A stretch of DNA of 64,000 nt from Paraburkholderia sp. DHOC27 (GCF_003429005.1 NZ_QVQV01000007.1:186001-250000), one strand, 5' to 3'. Numbered from the stretch's first letter, positions 25,992-34,872 are shown. The notes: a model not told the origin generated them from the letters alone. Translations and numbers: made by a program.

Positions 25992-26783
25992 ATGAATTCC
26001 CGCAAACAGAACCCCTCGCCCGATACCGTCTACCGGCCGGACGCGCAATCCATCATCAAGGATGCGCACAAGGCACTGCCCTCGGCTTCGCGACGCCTGT
26101 TCGGCAAGCGCATCCTTTCGCTGGGCGGCCTGATGCTGTTGTCCGGTTGCGACCTGAGCAGCGACAAGTCCGTCGACACGATGCTGCGCAAGTTCTCGTC
26201 GTTCAACGACGATGCCCAGGCGCTGCTGTTCGATCCGCGCAAGCTGGCGCCGACCTACCCGGAGTCGATGATCACGCGGCCGTTTCCGTTCAACGCGTTC
26301 TACGACATCGACGAAGTGCCGGACGTGGATGCGCAGAGCTATCGTCTGGAGCTGAAGGGGCGCGTCAACGGCAAAGCGATCTGGACGCTCGACGAACTGC
26401 ACGCGTTGCCGCAACAAAGCCAGGTGACGCGTCATATCTGCATCGAGGGCTGGAGCGCGATCGGCAAATGGGGCGGTGTGTCATTCGCCGATTTCCTGCG
26501 TCGCGCCGGTGCCGACACCACCGCGAAGTATGTCGCGCTGCATTGCGCCGACAACTACTGGACGAGCATCGACATGCCGACGGCGCTCCATCCGCAGACG
26601 CTGCTGACCTTGTCCTATGACGGCAAAACGCTGCCCGCCAAATACGGCTTTCCGATGAAGCTGCGTATGCCCACCAAACTGGGCTACAAGAACCCGAAGC
26701 ACATTGTCGCCATTACGGTGACCAACGAATTTCCCGGCGGCTACTGGGAAAACCAGGGATACAACTGGTTCGGCGGCTCCTGA
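25992..26783 (+). CDS. Tat-exported molybdopterin oxidoreductase, YedY-like (copy A)
   Basis: The 263-residue protein is a sulfite-oxidase-fold molybdoenzyme. SRRLFGKR at residues 33-40 is a twin-arginine motif, and LSGC with Cys53 makes a lipobox, so it is probably a Tat-exported lipoprotein. The molybdenum-ligating cysteine is Cys150 in RHICIEGWS. LGYKNPKHI and the end YNWFGGS are shared with the paralogue at 44448-45251. Relatives reduce methionine sulfoxide or similar S-oxides. It is coupled to the cytochrome b gene upstream and followed by a secreted protein gene, giving a three-gene operon. Confidence 0.9.
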   Translation: MNSRKQNPSPDTVYRPDAQSIIKDAHKALPSASRRLFGKRILSLGGLMLLSGCDLSSDKSVDTMLRKFSSFNDDAQALLFDPRKLAPTYPESMITRPFPFNAFYDIDEVPDVDAQSYRLELKGRVNGKAIWTLDELHALPQQSQVTRHICIEGWSAIGKWGGVSFADFLRRAGADTTAKYVALHCADNYWTSIDMPTALHPQTLLTLSYDGKTLPAKYGFPMKLRMPTKLGYKNPKHIVAITVTNEFPGGYWENQGYNWFGGS

Positions 26784-26834
26784 GCCCCGGTGAATCATCA
26801 TTCAGTCAACTGCAATCAACCCTACGGAGTACTT

Positions 26835-27449
26835 ATGTCTATTCGCCTCAAAGTCGTTGCCTCGCTCGTCACCCTGACGCTCGCCAGCGCGGCATTCGCG
26901 CAATCCTCCGCGGTCAAGCCGGAACGGATTCGCGGGGAAATCGTGTCGTTCTCGGGCGGCAACCTGCAGGTTCATCGCCGCAGCGGCGACACGGTCACGA
27001 TTGCCGTGAAAGATTCAACAGGTATCAATGCAGTGAAGGCGATCCAGCTCGCGGACATCAAACCCGGTTCGTATGTCGGCGCAGCCGCGACGCCTGGCCC
27101 GGACGGCAAGCTGACGGCAAAGGAAGTGCTGGTGTTCCCGGAAGCCGCACGCGGTATGGGTGAAGGACACTACGCGTGGGACCTGGGTTCGAACAGCTCG
27201 ATGACCAACGCAAATGTCGACACTGTCGTGCAGGGGACCAGCGGCCGCGACCTGAAACTCTCGTACAAGGGCGGCAGCAATACCGTCAACGTGCCGACCA
27301 ACGTGCCCGTGGTCACGCTCGTTCCCTCGTCCCGCGATGATCTGACCGCGGGCAAGAAGGTCTTCATCGTAGCAACGCCGGCGAAAGACGGTGCCTACGA
27401 CGGCAACCAGGTGGTCGTCGAGAAGGACGGTGTCGCACCGCCGATGTAA
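26835..27449 (+). CDS. Secreted beta-rich protein of unknown function
   Basis: The 204-residue protein has a signal peptide cleaved at ASAAFA-QSS (residues about 1-22) and a mature part of repeated OB-like strands (RIRGEIVSFSGGNLQVHR, DTVTIAVKDS, GSYVGAAATPGPDGKLTA), similar to DUF5666-type domains. CGGAG precedes the ATG. It follows the molybdoenzyme gene by about 50 bases. It is not methionine-rich, unlike the small peptide gene associated with the other molybdoenzyme locus. Its role in that operon is unknown. Confidence 0.75.
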   Translation: MSIRLKVVASLVTLTLASAAFAQSSAVKPERIRGEIVSFSGGNLQVHRRSGDTVTIAVKDSTGINAVKAIQLADIKPGSYVGAAATPGPDGKLTAKEVLVFPEAARGMGEGHYAWDLGSNSSMTNANVDTVVQGTSGRDLKLSYKGGSNTVNVPTNVPVVTLVPSSRDDLTAGKKVFIVATPAKDGAYDGNQVVVEKDGVAPPM

Positions 27450-27459
27450 ATCGCGGTGT

Positions 27460-27529
27460 TAGCGCGATGGTTTCAGGTGGACATGCCAGAGCAGCATACG
27501 ATGACGCGTTCCTGAAACACATCGCGCTA
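27460..27529. terminator. Long imperfect hairpin between convergent genes
   Basis: TAGCGCGATG-g-TTTCAGG pairs with CCTGAAA-ca-CATCGCGCTA across a loop of about 33 bases, giving a stem of 17 pairs. It lies between the plus-strand secreted protein gene and the convergent MFS gene and probably ends both transcripts. Confidence 0.65.
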
Positions 27530-27547
27530 CGCCACGCGCTTATGCAT

Positions 27548-29035
27548 TCACGCTTTAGCTGCGCGCGAGATGCGTAGCGGCAGGAACAGCGCCGCTATAA
27601 AAGTGGCCGCGTGAAAAACCGCGAGCATCACGAACGCCATGAAAAATTGCGTCGACACTGCATGAGCAGCGTGAGGCAGCGTCGACGCAATGAACATCGC
27701 GAGGATCGTCGTGGCAAACGGGCCACCAACTCTTTGCGCGATGTTCAGCGCGGTGTTCGCGACAGGCAGGCGCGCCTTCGGTATCGAGGAGTACGCCGCC
27801 GAGATGGACGGTATGCTGATCGTGCCTTGCCCCGCCCCCGCCAGAAACAGGCTGAGGACCGCCCAGGTCGCCGAAAACTGCCCGGCCGCCATCCCCACAA
27901 ACGCGATAGTGCTGAGCAACGCCAGCAACGCGCCGCCCGCTGACACCACGCGGCAGCCGAATTTTTCGGTCAGGAATCCAAGCAACGGGAACGAACACAT
28001 CATGCCGGCGCCCGTGGCCGCGATGAACCAGCCGGCCTGTGCCGCGGACAACCCGCAGCCGGCTATCAGGTAAAGCGGCACGACGAGTTGCCGCCCGAAC
28101 ATGATGCTGGTCGCGAAGAATTGCGTGACCGCCGCAACCGAAAAGGTCCGATCCGCAAAAATCCGCACGTCGATCAGCGCCCCCTGGCCCTTCTTTACCG
28201 CATGCACGAGAAACGCCGTAAGCAGGACGATGCCGGCGAACAAAATCCAGCGTCCATCAGCGTGTGACGCGTTTTGCAGACCGAAGATCAACCCGACGAA
28301 GCCCGGCGAAAGCAGCGCGAAGCCGAGGAAATCGAACGGGCGCTTTTGCAGCGTGGCCGTGTCTACCGGCAGCAACAGCGCAGCCAGTGCGACGCCGAGT
28401 ATACCCACCGGCACGTTGAGGTAGAACAGCCATGACCACGTGGCATGCGCGAGGATCGTTCCCGCCAATAGCGGCCCGAGAATGGGTGCGAGCAGTATCG
28501 GCAAGGTGGCGTAGCCCATCACGCGCGCCATGTTTTTGCCCGCCGCACGCGCAATCATCATCTGCGTCATGGGGGCCAGCACGCCACCCACCAGGCCCTG
28601 GAAGACGCGCGCGCAGATCAGCGCGTCGATGCTGCGCGAAGCACCGCACAAAAACGACGCCAGCGTGAAGGTCGAAAACAGGATGAGGTAGAGTCGCCGC
28701 GCACCCATGCGATCCACCAGCCAGCCGTTGAGCGGCAGCATCAGCGCCATCGCCAGCAGGTAGCCGCTGACGATCCATTGCGCGGTGGCAATGGGCGCGG
28801 CGAGTGTATGGCTGATGGTCGACAGCGAGACGTTGACTACAGTCGAATCGAGCTGCGTCATGAACGGCCCGATCACCGCGACGACGGCCACTTTCCAGAC
28901 GGACGACGCGACGCCCTCTGACTCGCCGGCGCGCGTGGGTGAGTCTTCAGTCACGCTGCCCGCCTCGTCCATCTTGCCCGCCGTGCTCGTTTCATTGGTG
29001 GGGTTGCCGCGCATGCTGCTTCGCTTTGCGGTCAC
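27548..29035 (-). CDS. MFS drug efflux transporter (DHA2 type)
   Basis: The 495-residue protein is a 14-helix major facilitator of the DHA2 drug:H+ antiporter class. Markers are FMTQLDSTVVNVSLSTI in helix 1 (motif D1), GWLVDRMGARRLYL (motif A) and ARVFQGLVGGVLAP (motif B). The start is GTG at 29035, overlapping the marR stop by four bases (GTGA). The frame is open 30 codons upstream, but those overlap marR. Being coupled to marR suggests drug- or phenolic-inducible efflux. Confidence 0.92.
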   Translation of the reverse strand: MTAKRSSMRGNPTNETSTAGKMDEAGSVTEDSPTRAGESEGVASSVWKVAVVAVIGPFMTQLDSTVVNVSLSTISHTLAAPIATAQWIVSGYLLAMALMLPLNGWLVDRMGARRLYLILFSTFTLASFLCGASRSIDALICARVFQGLVGGVLAPMTQMMIARAAGKNMARVMGYATLPILLAPILGPLLAGTILAHATWSWLFYLNVPVGILGVALAALLLPVDTATLQKRPFDFLGFALLSPGFVGLIFGLQNASHADGRWILFAGIVLLTAFLVHAVKKGQGALIDVRIFADRTFSVAAVTQFFATSIMFGRQLVVPLYLIAGCGLSAAQAGWFIAATGAGMMCSFPLLGFLTEKFGCRVVSAGGALLALLSTIAFVGMAAGQFSATWAVLSLFLAGAGQGTISIPSISAAYSSIPKARLPVANTALNIAQRVGGPFATTILAMFIASTLPHAAHAVSTQFFMAFVMLAVFHAATFIAALFLPLRISRAAKA

Positions 29036-29460
29036 TTTTCCGCCAGTTTCTTGATGATCCCGGCAGCCTTGAACAGGGTGTCGCGTTCCTCGGCGTCCAG
29101 TTCGGCGATGGCTTGCGACAGCCACATCTGCTTCGCTTCACGATGTTTCTTGCGCAGCTGCACGCCCTTCGCGGTCAACTCGATCAACATCTGACGGCCG
29201 TCCGTGGCGTGCTGGGTACGCTTGACCACGCCCATTTGCTCGAGCGAAGCAATGGTCGTTCCCATCGACTGCGGCTTCATCTGCTCGGCCCGCGCGAGTG
29301 CAGCGGTCGTGGCCGGCCCGTCATTGGCGAGCCGCGACATGACGAGCGATTCCGTCATGGAAAATGTTTCCGCATGGGATTCGCTGCGGGTGCGCCGCAG
29401 CAGCAGGCCGACGGCCTGCATCAGGTCGAGGACGGATTGATCGTGGGTTTTGGTCGGCAT
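29032..29460 (-). CDS. MarR-family repressor
   Basis: The 142-residue protein is a MarR-type dimeric winged-helix regulator: SMTESLVMSRLANDGPATTAALA, split before the recognition helix QMKPQSMGTTIASLEQMGVV, and the wing RTQHATDGRQMLIELTAKG. The start at MPTKTHDQS is chosen for normal family length. It is translationally coupled to the downstream efflux gene. A five-copy 13-bp TTGCAA array lies 59-123 bases upstream and is the likely operator region. Confidence 0.92.
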   Translation of the reverse strand: MPTKTHDQSVLDLMQAVGLLLRRTRSESHAETFSMTESLVMSRLANDGPATTAALARAEQMKPQSMGTTIASLEQMGVVKRTQHATDGRQMLIELTAKGVQLRKKHREAKQMWLSQAIAELDAEERDTLFKAAGIIKKLAEK

Positions 29461-29518
29461 GATCGTTCGAATACGGCGGAAGTGCGTGTCCTGCAAGGAT
29501 GGCTCCACGCAGCCATAA

Positions 29519-29583
29519 TTGCAAGCTTAACTTGCAATATAAACTTGCAAGTTAAGCTTGCAAGATAGGCTTGCAAATTTAGC
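29519..29583. promoter_or_regulatory. Five-copy 13-bp TTGCAA array, probable MarR operator
   Basis: Five units of exactly 13 bp begin at 29519, 29532, 29545, 29558 and 29571, each starting with the palindrome TTGCAA and ending in C: TTGCAAGCTTAAC, TTGCAATATAAAC, TTGCAAGTTAAGC, TTGCAAGATAGGC, TTGCAAATTTAGC. Units 1-2 and 3-4 also form a perfect 19-bp inverted repeat pair, TTGCAAGCTTAACTTGCAA against its reverse complement. The array sits between marR and a divergent membrane-protein gene and likely overlaps one or both promoters. Confidence 0.8.
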
Positions 29584-29710
29584 CGGTTGATGCCACGCTT
29601 GGCGCCTGGTGCGGGTTCACCGTAATCTAATCGGCGCCCGCTGAACAACCCGCTTTGCAGCGCCAAACGCGCCTCGAGCAACAGCGTTCCAACGCATGGA
29701 GAGCAATGAC

Positions 29711-30037
29711 ATGCCGTGGTATCAATACCTTTCGTACTTCGCAGGCGGCGCGGTGCTGTCCAACGCCATTCCGCATTTCGTCAGCGGCGTCATGGGCCGG
29801 TCGTTCCAGAGCCCGTTCGCCAAGCCACCCGGTAAAGGGCTGTCCTCGGCAACGGTCAACGTGTGGTGGGGTGCGTTTAACGTCGTGGTGGGCTATCTGC
29901 TGATCTGCCGGGTGGGAGACTTCGACATCCGCATCGCGGCGGACGCGGGCAGCGCGGGGCTCGGTGCGCTATTGATGGGAATCGTGGCCGCCCGTATCTT
30001 CGGGCCGTTTCATGGAGGGGTTGCCGCCGGGCGGTGA
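29711..30037 (+). CDS. Small conserved membrane protein
   Basis: The 108-residue product has three or four hydrophobic helices (YLSYFAGGAVLSNAIPHF, FNVVVGYLLICRV, GLGALLMGIVAARIFG) and a histidine/proline-rich first loop. It resembles an uncharacterised small membrane family. An ATG five codons upstream shares the frame; 29711 is chosen for a GGAG at suitable spacing. It is divergent from marR across the 13-bp array, so it may be part of the same regulon. Confidence 0.7.
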   Translation: MPWYQYLSYFAGGAVLSNAIPHFVSGVMGRSFQSPFAKPPGKGLSSATVNVWWGAFNVVVGYLLICRVGDFDIRIAADAGSAGLGALLMGIVAARIFGPFHGGVAAGR

Positions 30038-30096
30038 CGGGTTGCACGGGGCGCCCGTGTTGTGCCGGGCATGTTTGGCGGCAAGCGCCCCCTCAC

Positions 30097-30477
30097 TCAG
30101 CGCGCCGCGCGTTCCTTGCCCAACTGCGTTTGCAGATTGAAGACTTCGGACATGGGTTGCCACAGCCCCGCCCCCTGCGCGTCGGCCAGTGCCTGCTGAA
30201 ACGTGGCCATCAACTGCTCCCATTCCTTGACGCGTGGTGAACTGTCTGCCGTCACCACCAGCCGGTCTGGCTGAAAGTCCGGCGCGGTTTCGATGAGCAT
30301 CATCAAACGGGTGCCGCGCCGCCAGATGGTCATGTCGTGAATGCCCGAGTCGCGCAGGTGTACGAGCACTTCCGGCCACACGTCGCCGTGGTATCGGTCA
30401 TAGGCTTCGATGGCGGCTGCGTCACTCTTCAGGTCGAGCGTCAGACAGTGCCGCACCGTGCGCTCAGCGCCGCTCAT
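30097..30477 (-). CDS. L-rhamnose mutarotase family protein
   Basis: The 126-residue protein matches the RhaM/YiiL mutarotase family that interconverts sugar anomers. Conserved features include CLTLDLKSD, YHGDVWPEVLVHLRDSGIHD (split by a turn), TIWRRGTRLMMLIE and EWEQLMATFQQAL. The family includes L-rhamnose and L-fucose mutarotases. Its ATG overlaps the stop of the enolase-superfamily gene (ATGA). The pairing suggests a sugar whose anomer matters for entry into a dehydrogenase/dehydratase pathway, possibly a 6-deoxy sugar; this is inference. Confidence 0.85.
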   Translation of the reverse strand: MSGAERTVRHCLTLDLKSDAAAIEAYDRYHGDVWPEVLVHLRDSGIHDMTIWRRGTRLMMLIETAPDFQPDRLVVTADSSPRVKEWEQLMATFQQALADAQGAGLWQPMSEVFNLQTQLGKERAAR

Positions 30478-31592
30478 GCCGAGGCCTTCGCGTCGATGGA
30501 CAAATGAACGCGCTGCGCGGCGTTGACGGCGTCCCAGTCCCAGTCAATACCGATACCCGGTTCCTGCGGCGCGATTGCAAAGCCTGCCTCGATGCGCACA
30601 CGGTTGTGCGTCAATGAATCGAGTTGCGGAATGTACTCGACCCAGGTAGCGTTCGGCACGGCTGCACACAAGCTCACATGCAGTTCCATCAAGAAGTGCG
30701 GACAGATGTCCATGTTCAGCGCTTCCGCCACGTGCGCGACCTTGAGCCACGGCGTAATGCCGCCGACGCGCGCCACGTCCGCCTGCACGATCGCGCAGGC
30801 ATCGGCCTTCATGTACTCCGCGAATTGCCCAGGGTGATAAAGCGATTCGCCAATCGCGACCGGCACCGTAGTCGCAAGACTCAGGCGTCGGTGCGCATCC
30901 ACGCTTTCCGCCGGCATCGGTTCTTCCAGCCACGCGAGCCGGAACGGTTCGAACGCATGGGCGCGACGCAGCGCCTCCGAGTACGTGAAGCCCTGATTCG
31001 CATCGGTCATCAGTTCGAAACCATCCCCCACTGCTGTGCGCACCGCGTCCAGACGCTGCACGTCTTCCGACACATGAGGACGCCCCACTTTCAGCTTGGC
31101 GCCGAGAAATCCTTCCGATTGCGCCTGCAAGGTTTGATCGACCAGTTCGCTGGCGGACAGATGCAGCCATCCCCCTTCTGTCGTATACGTGCGAATGCGC
31201 TGTTTCGCGCCGCCCGCCGCCACGGCCAGTGACAGTCCCGCGGCGCGCGTATTCCGGTCCCACAGCGCGGTATCCACCGCTGCCAGCGCCAGGCTCGTGA
31301 TCGCGCCCACAGCCGTGGCATGCGTATGAAAATACAGATCGCGCCAGATCGCTTCGTACTCCGCAGGATGTCGCCCAATCAAGCGCGGCACGAGGTGATC
31401 TTTCAGCAACGCGACAATCGACGAGCCGCCCGTGCCGATCGTATAGGTGTAGCCGGTGCCGGTGCTGCCATCGCTGCAACGGATCGTGACGAGCACGGTC
31501 TCCTGCACGACGAATGACTGGATCGCGTCGGTCCGTTTGACTTTCGGTTGCAGGTCGACCTGCCGGATCTCGACGGTATCGATGATTGTCAT
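30474..31592 (-). CDS. Mandelate racemase-subgroup enolase-superfamily dehydratase
   Basis: The 372-residue protein is an enolase-superfamily member. Seen in order: the KLK motif (GAKLKVGRPH, second Lys is the general base), metal ligands Asp in LMTDANQG, Glu in LEEPMP and Glu in AIGESLY, then Asp in QADVARVGG and His in CPHFLMELH. Having both KxK and an Asp-His dyad puts it in the mandelate racemase subgroup, which contains sugar-acid dehydratases and racemases. GAGGAG precedes the ATG at 31592. It lies between the ABC importer genes and the mutarotase gene, so an acid sugar is a likely substrate. Confidence 0.88.
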   Translation of the reverse strand: MTIIDTVEIRQVDLQPKVKRTDAIQSFVVQETVLVTIRCSDGSTGTGYTYTIGTGGSSIVALLKDHLVPRLIGRHPAEYEAIWRDLYFHTHATAVGAITSLALAAVDTALWDRNTRAAGLSLAVAAGGAKQRIRTYTTEGGWLHLSASELVDQTLQAQSEGFLGAKLKVGRPHVSEDVQRLDAVRTAVGDGFELMTDANQGFTYSEALRRAHAFEPFRLAWLEEPMPAESVDAHRRLSLATTVPVAIGESLYHPGQFAEYMKADACAIVQADVARVGGITPWLKVAHVAEALNMDICPHFLMELHVSLCAAVPNATWVEYIPQLDSLTHNRVRIEAGFAIAPQEPGIGIDWDWDAVNAAQRVHLSIDAKASA

Positions 31593-31626
31593 TGAATAAC
31601 TCCTCGCTTGCTCGTTCAACTACGTC

Positions 31627-32514
31627 CTAGCCTTTGACACCGCCCAGTGTCAGCCCCGAGATCAAATGCTTCTGCACGATAAAGGTCAATACGATGGCCG
31701 GGATGATGATGATGACCGCCATCGCGCACATGCCCGCCCAATCGACGGAGAACTGCGCCGTAAAATCCATCAGCCCTACGGGCAGAGTCTTCGTATCGGG
31801 GCTCCGGCAAAGCTGGGTGGCAAGCGCGAACTCGTTCCAGCTCGTCAGAAAGGCAAAGATGCCAGCCGAGGCAATGCCGGAACGTGCCAGCGGCAACTCG
31901 ATGCGCCAGAAGGCCTGCCATCGGTTGCAGCCGTCGATCATCGCGGCCTGCGAGAGTTCGATAGGCACCTCGCGAAAGAAGCCGTCGATCAGCCAGACCG
32001 TAAATGGCACATTCATGGCCAGATACACGATGATCACGCCAAGGCGCGTATCGAGCAGTCCGGTCCACGCCCACAGAATGAAGATCGGCAACGACAGCGC
32101 AATGCCGGGAATCGCACGCGTAAGCATCAGCAGCACGAACAGCAGATTCTTGCGGCGGAATTCGAAGCGGGCAAACGCGTAGCCGCCCAGCACGCCGACC
32201 GCGAGCGCAGCGGCGGTGCTGACGCAGGAGATGATCACCGAATTGACGAAGTACTGCCGGATGGGCAACGAAGCCATCTGACCGAAGCCGAACATGCTGC
32301 GGAAATTGTCGAGCGTGTAGCCGCTCGCATTGAACGGCGACTGATTCGACAGAATCGCGACGTTCGAGCGAAACGCGTTCAGCACGACCCACAGGCCCGG
32401 CAGACAGATAATGGCCATCACCACGAACACGCCGAACCACAGCGCGCACTGATTGAACAGACGCGGCCAGTTGAACGGCACATCGCTCGCGCGGCTTGAA
32501 GTGAGATCGCTCAT
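31627..32514 (-). CDS. ABC sugar transporter permease (MalG-like)
   Basis: This 295-residue inner-membrane permease has six helices and the cytoplasmic EAA-like loop PIELSQAAMIDGCNRWQAFW near residue 195, which docks on the ATPase. It ends in a short basic tail. It belongs to the CUT1 carbohydrate family and pairs with the MalF-like gene four bases upstream. The ATG at 32514 gives a normal N terminus (MSDLTSSRASD). It is probably expressed as part of one transcript from the binding-protein gene to the mutarotase gene. Confidence 0.92.
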   Translation of the reverse strand: MSDLTSSRASDVPFNWPRLFNQCALWFGVFVVMAIICLPGLWVVLNAFRSNVAILSNQSPFNASGYTLDNFRSMFGFGQMASLPIRQYFVNSVIISCVSTAAALAVGVLGGYAFARFEFRRKNLLFVLLMLTRAIPGIALSLPIFILWAWTGLLDTRLGVIIVYLAMNVPFTVWLIDGFFREVPIELSQAAMIDGCNRWQAFWRIELPLARSGIASAGIFAFLTSWNEFALATQLCRSPDTKTLPVGLMDFTAQFSVDWAGMCAMAVIIIIPAIVLTFIVQKHLISGLTLGGVKG

Positions 32515-32518
32515 GATG

Positions 32519-33496
32519 TCAGGCGGGCCCCATGTGCCGCCGCGCGGCGTTGAGTTTGCGGAAGAAATACAGCGTGAACGCAATCGACACCAGCACCGAA
32601 ACATAGGCGATCGCGTTGGCGTAACCCATGTGCGAATCGTCGTAGGCAATGCGGCCCACCATCGTCCATAGCAGTTCGGTTCTGCCGCCGGGGCCGCCGT
32701 TCGTCATGATGCGCACGATGTCGTAGGCGCGTCCCACGTCCAGCGAGCGAATCGTCATGGCGATGTAGATGAACGGCATCAGGTAAGGCAGCGTCACGTA
32801 TCTGAAGGTCTGCCACGGCGTGCAGCCATCCACCTTCGACGCTTCAATCGGGTCTTTCGGCAAGGCCATCAAACCGGCCAGCAGAATCACGGCGAATACC
32901 GGCGTGGAGTTCCACACTTCGGCGGCGATCAGCGAAGCAAGCGCCGAGTTCTCGTTCACCAGAAACGGAATCGCCGTCTTGAAGCCGAACACCGATTGCA
33001 GAATGCTGTTGATCACGCCCGTGCTGTCGTTCAGCATGAACTTGAACTGGAAACCCACCAGCACCGGCGAAAACATCATGGGAAACATCATCACGGTTCG
33101 CAATGCACGTTGCCCGACCGTGACCTTGTTCAACAACAAAGCGATGCCCAACCCCACCAACATTTCGAGGTTGAGTGCGATGGTGAGGAACAGGATGGTC
33201 CGCCCGAAGGCCGCCCAGAAGTCGCCATTCGAAAACGCCCGCAGATAATTGCGCACGCCGATGAAATGCGTCAGCGTGTCGGGGTCCGTGAGCCGATACG
33301 ACGTGAAGCTCGTATAGAGCGAGAAAAGCAAGGGCAGCAAGACCACGATCGCCACCGAAACGAACGCGGGCAACAGCAGCTTTACCGGCAGCGACAGCCG
33401 CTCGCGCACCGCCTGAAGATGCAGCGTGGTGCCCGTCTCGCGACGGGACTCTGCTGCCACACCGTTATTGCTGCGGGAATCTGCGCTCATCGTCAT
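32519..33496 (-). CDS. ABC sugar transporter permease (MalF-like)
   Basis: The 325-residue permease has a basic N terminus and six helices, with the EAA-type loop DPIEASKVDGCTPWQTFRYV, split by a turn, near residue 225. It is a CUT1-type subunit pairing with the adjacent MalG-like permease. The ATG at 33496 overlaps the binding-protein stop by four bases (ATGA); a second ATG two codons later could also serve. The tail LYFFRKLNAARRHMG is typical of the family. Confidence 0.92.
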   Translation of the reverse strand: MTMSADSRSNNGVAAESRRETGTTLHLQAVRERLSLPVKLLLPAFVSVAIVVLLPLLFSLYTSFTSYRLTDPDTLTHFIGVRNYLRAFSNGDFWAAFGRTILFLTIALNLEMLVGLGIALLLNKVTVGQRALRTVMMFPMMFSPVLVGFQFKFMLNDSTGVINSILQSVFGFKTAIPFLVNENSALASLIAAEVWNSTPVFAVILLAGLMALPKDPIEASKVDGCTPWQTFRYVTLPYLMPFIYIAMTIRSLDVGRAYDIVRIMTNGGPGGRTELLWTMVGRIAYDDSHMGYANAIAYVSVLVSIAFTLYFFRKLNAARRHMGPA

Positions 33497-34872
33497 TCGT
33501 TGTCGGCGGCGTCTTGCATGATGTCGGAAACCTTTTTCGCGGCGTCGTTCAGCGCCTGCGTCGAGGTCTTGTCGCCGATGATGGCTTTTTGCAGTTCCGG
33601 CCACAGCGCATTGGAGATTTCATTCCACTGCGCGACGCGTGGCGGCGTAAAGGAGTCGTCCTTGGCGGCCTCGCTGAACACGCTGATGGCGTTTGCCATA
33701 TACAGGTCGTGCTTCGCCTCGAATTCCTTCGCGGCGTCGCGCTGCGCATCGAGTCGCGACGGGATCGTGCCCAGACGAGCCTCGATCATCTGCGAATCAT
33801 GGTTCGTCAGGAATTCAATAAAGCTTGCCGCCACCTCGGGGCGATCGCAGGTCTTGGTGATCGAGAAACTGTGTGAACCCGACCAGCCCGGCCGCCGGTT
33901 TCCGGCGCCGAGCGGCGCGCGCACCACGCCCACCTGCCCCGCCACTTTCGAGGTCTTGGGGTCGTTGTAGAACGAGGCAAATCCGGGCCAGTCCATATCG
34001 AGCGCCACCTTGCCTGACGCAAAGTTGTTGCCGAGATCGTCCCAGACATAACTCGGCGCGCCTTTGGGCACCACGCCCTGCTTGTACAGATCGACAAACC
34101 AGTTGAGCGTCTTCACGCCAATCGGCGAATTGAAGGCCGGCTTCATTTTGCTGTCGAGCAACTGCCCGCCGTTGGCCACCAGCAGTGAATAGAACGTGCC
34201 GGTCAGCGCTTCATCCTTGCCGGGAAACTGCGTGCCGTAGAAATTCGGCGCCTTGGTAAAGAACTTCGCCTGCTGCGTAAATTCGGCGTAGTCTTTCGGC
34301 GGTTCGAGCGGCTTGCCGAATTCCTTGCGATACGCCGCCTGATTGGCCGGATCGTCGAACGCGGCCTTGTCGTAGTACAACGCCTCGATATCCGTGGAGC
34401 GCGGAATCTGAATCAGATGTCCTTTTACTTCGGACTGCTTCAGGAGATTCGGCGCGTATTGCGCCAGTACGTCCGGCGGGAACAAGCCTTTCAGATCGCG
34501 GAAAATGGGGTATTGGGCCGCAAAATTGGTGTGATTCGACGACACGCAGTAGTCGATATGATTCGAGGCAATGTCCTGCTTCAGTTCGCGGTCGAGTTCG
34601 AAATGGCTCTTGCGCGAAATGATTTCCACTTTGGCGCCGGTCTGCTTTTCCCATTCGGGGATGCGCGTGTACAGCGCCTCGTATTGCACGCCGCCAATCA
34701 GCTTGACTCTGAGCGTGTAACCCTTGTATTCGTTATCCGCATGCGCGGCGCCGGACGACACCACGGCGACGGCGAGCGCCGCAGCCGACAATGCGATCCG
34801 CACGAGCGCGCCTTTCGTGGACTGACCGGACTTGCCGGGCTCGCCGGACTGTTGCTGTGGTAGAGCTTGCAT
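33493..34872 (-). CDS. Extracellular sugar-binding protein
   Basis: The 459-residue periplasmic binding protein has a signal peptide after a polar 24-residue lead-in, with cleavage near GAAHA-DNE (about residue 46). It matches the family-1 solute-binding class: NPNKxxx-like features such as WEKQTGAKVEI, LKGLFPPDV and the VWDDLGNNFASGKVALDMDW segment (split). The long n-region is unusual; a later start would give a more normal signal, but no better Shine-Dalgarno is seen. It heads the importer genes, upstream of both permeases, and follows the ATPase gene by 37 bases. Confidence 0.9.
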   Translation of the reverse strand: MQALPQQQSGEPGKSGQSTKGALVRIALSAAALAVAVVSSGAAHADNEYKGYTLRVKLIGGVQYEALYTRIPEWEKQTGAKVEIISRKSHFELDRELKQDIASNHIDYCVSSNHTNFAAQYPIFRDLKGLFPPDVLAQYAPNLLKQSEVKGHLIQIPRSTDIEALYYDKAAFDDPANQAAYRKEFGKPLEPPKDYAEFTQQAKFFTKAPNFYGTQFPGKDEALTGTFYSLLVANGGQLLDSKMKPAFNSPIGVKTLNWFVDLYKQGVVPKGAPSYVWDDLGNNFASGKVALDMDWPGFASFYNDPKTSKVAGQVGVVRAPLGAGNRRPGWSGSHSFSITKTCDRPEVAASFIEFLTNHDSQMIEARLGTIPSRLDAQRDAAKEFEAKHDLYMANAISVFSEAAKDDSFTPPRVAQWNEISNALWPELQKAIIGDKTSTQALNDAAKKVSDIMQDAADNE

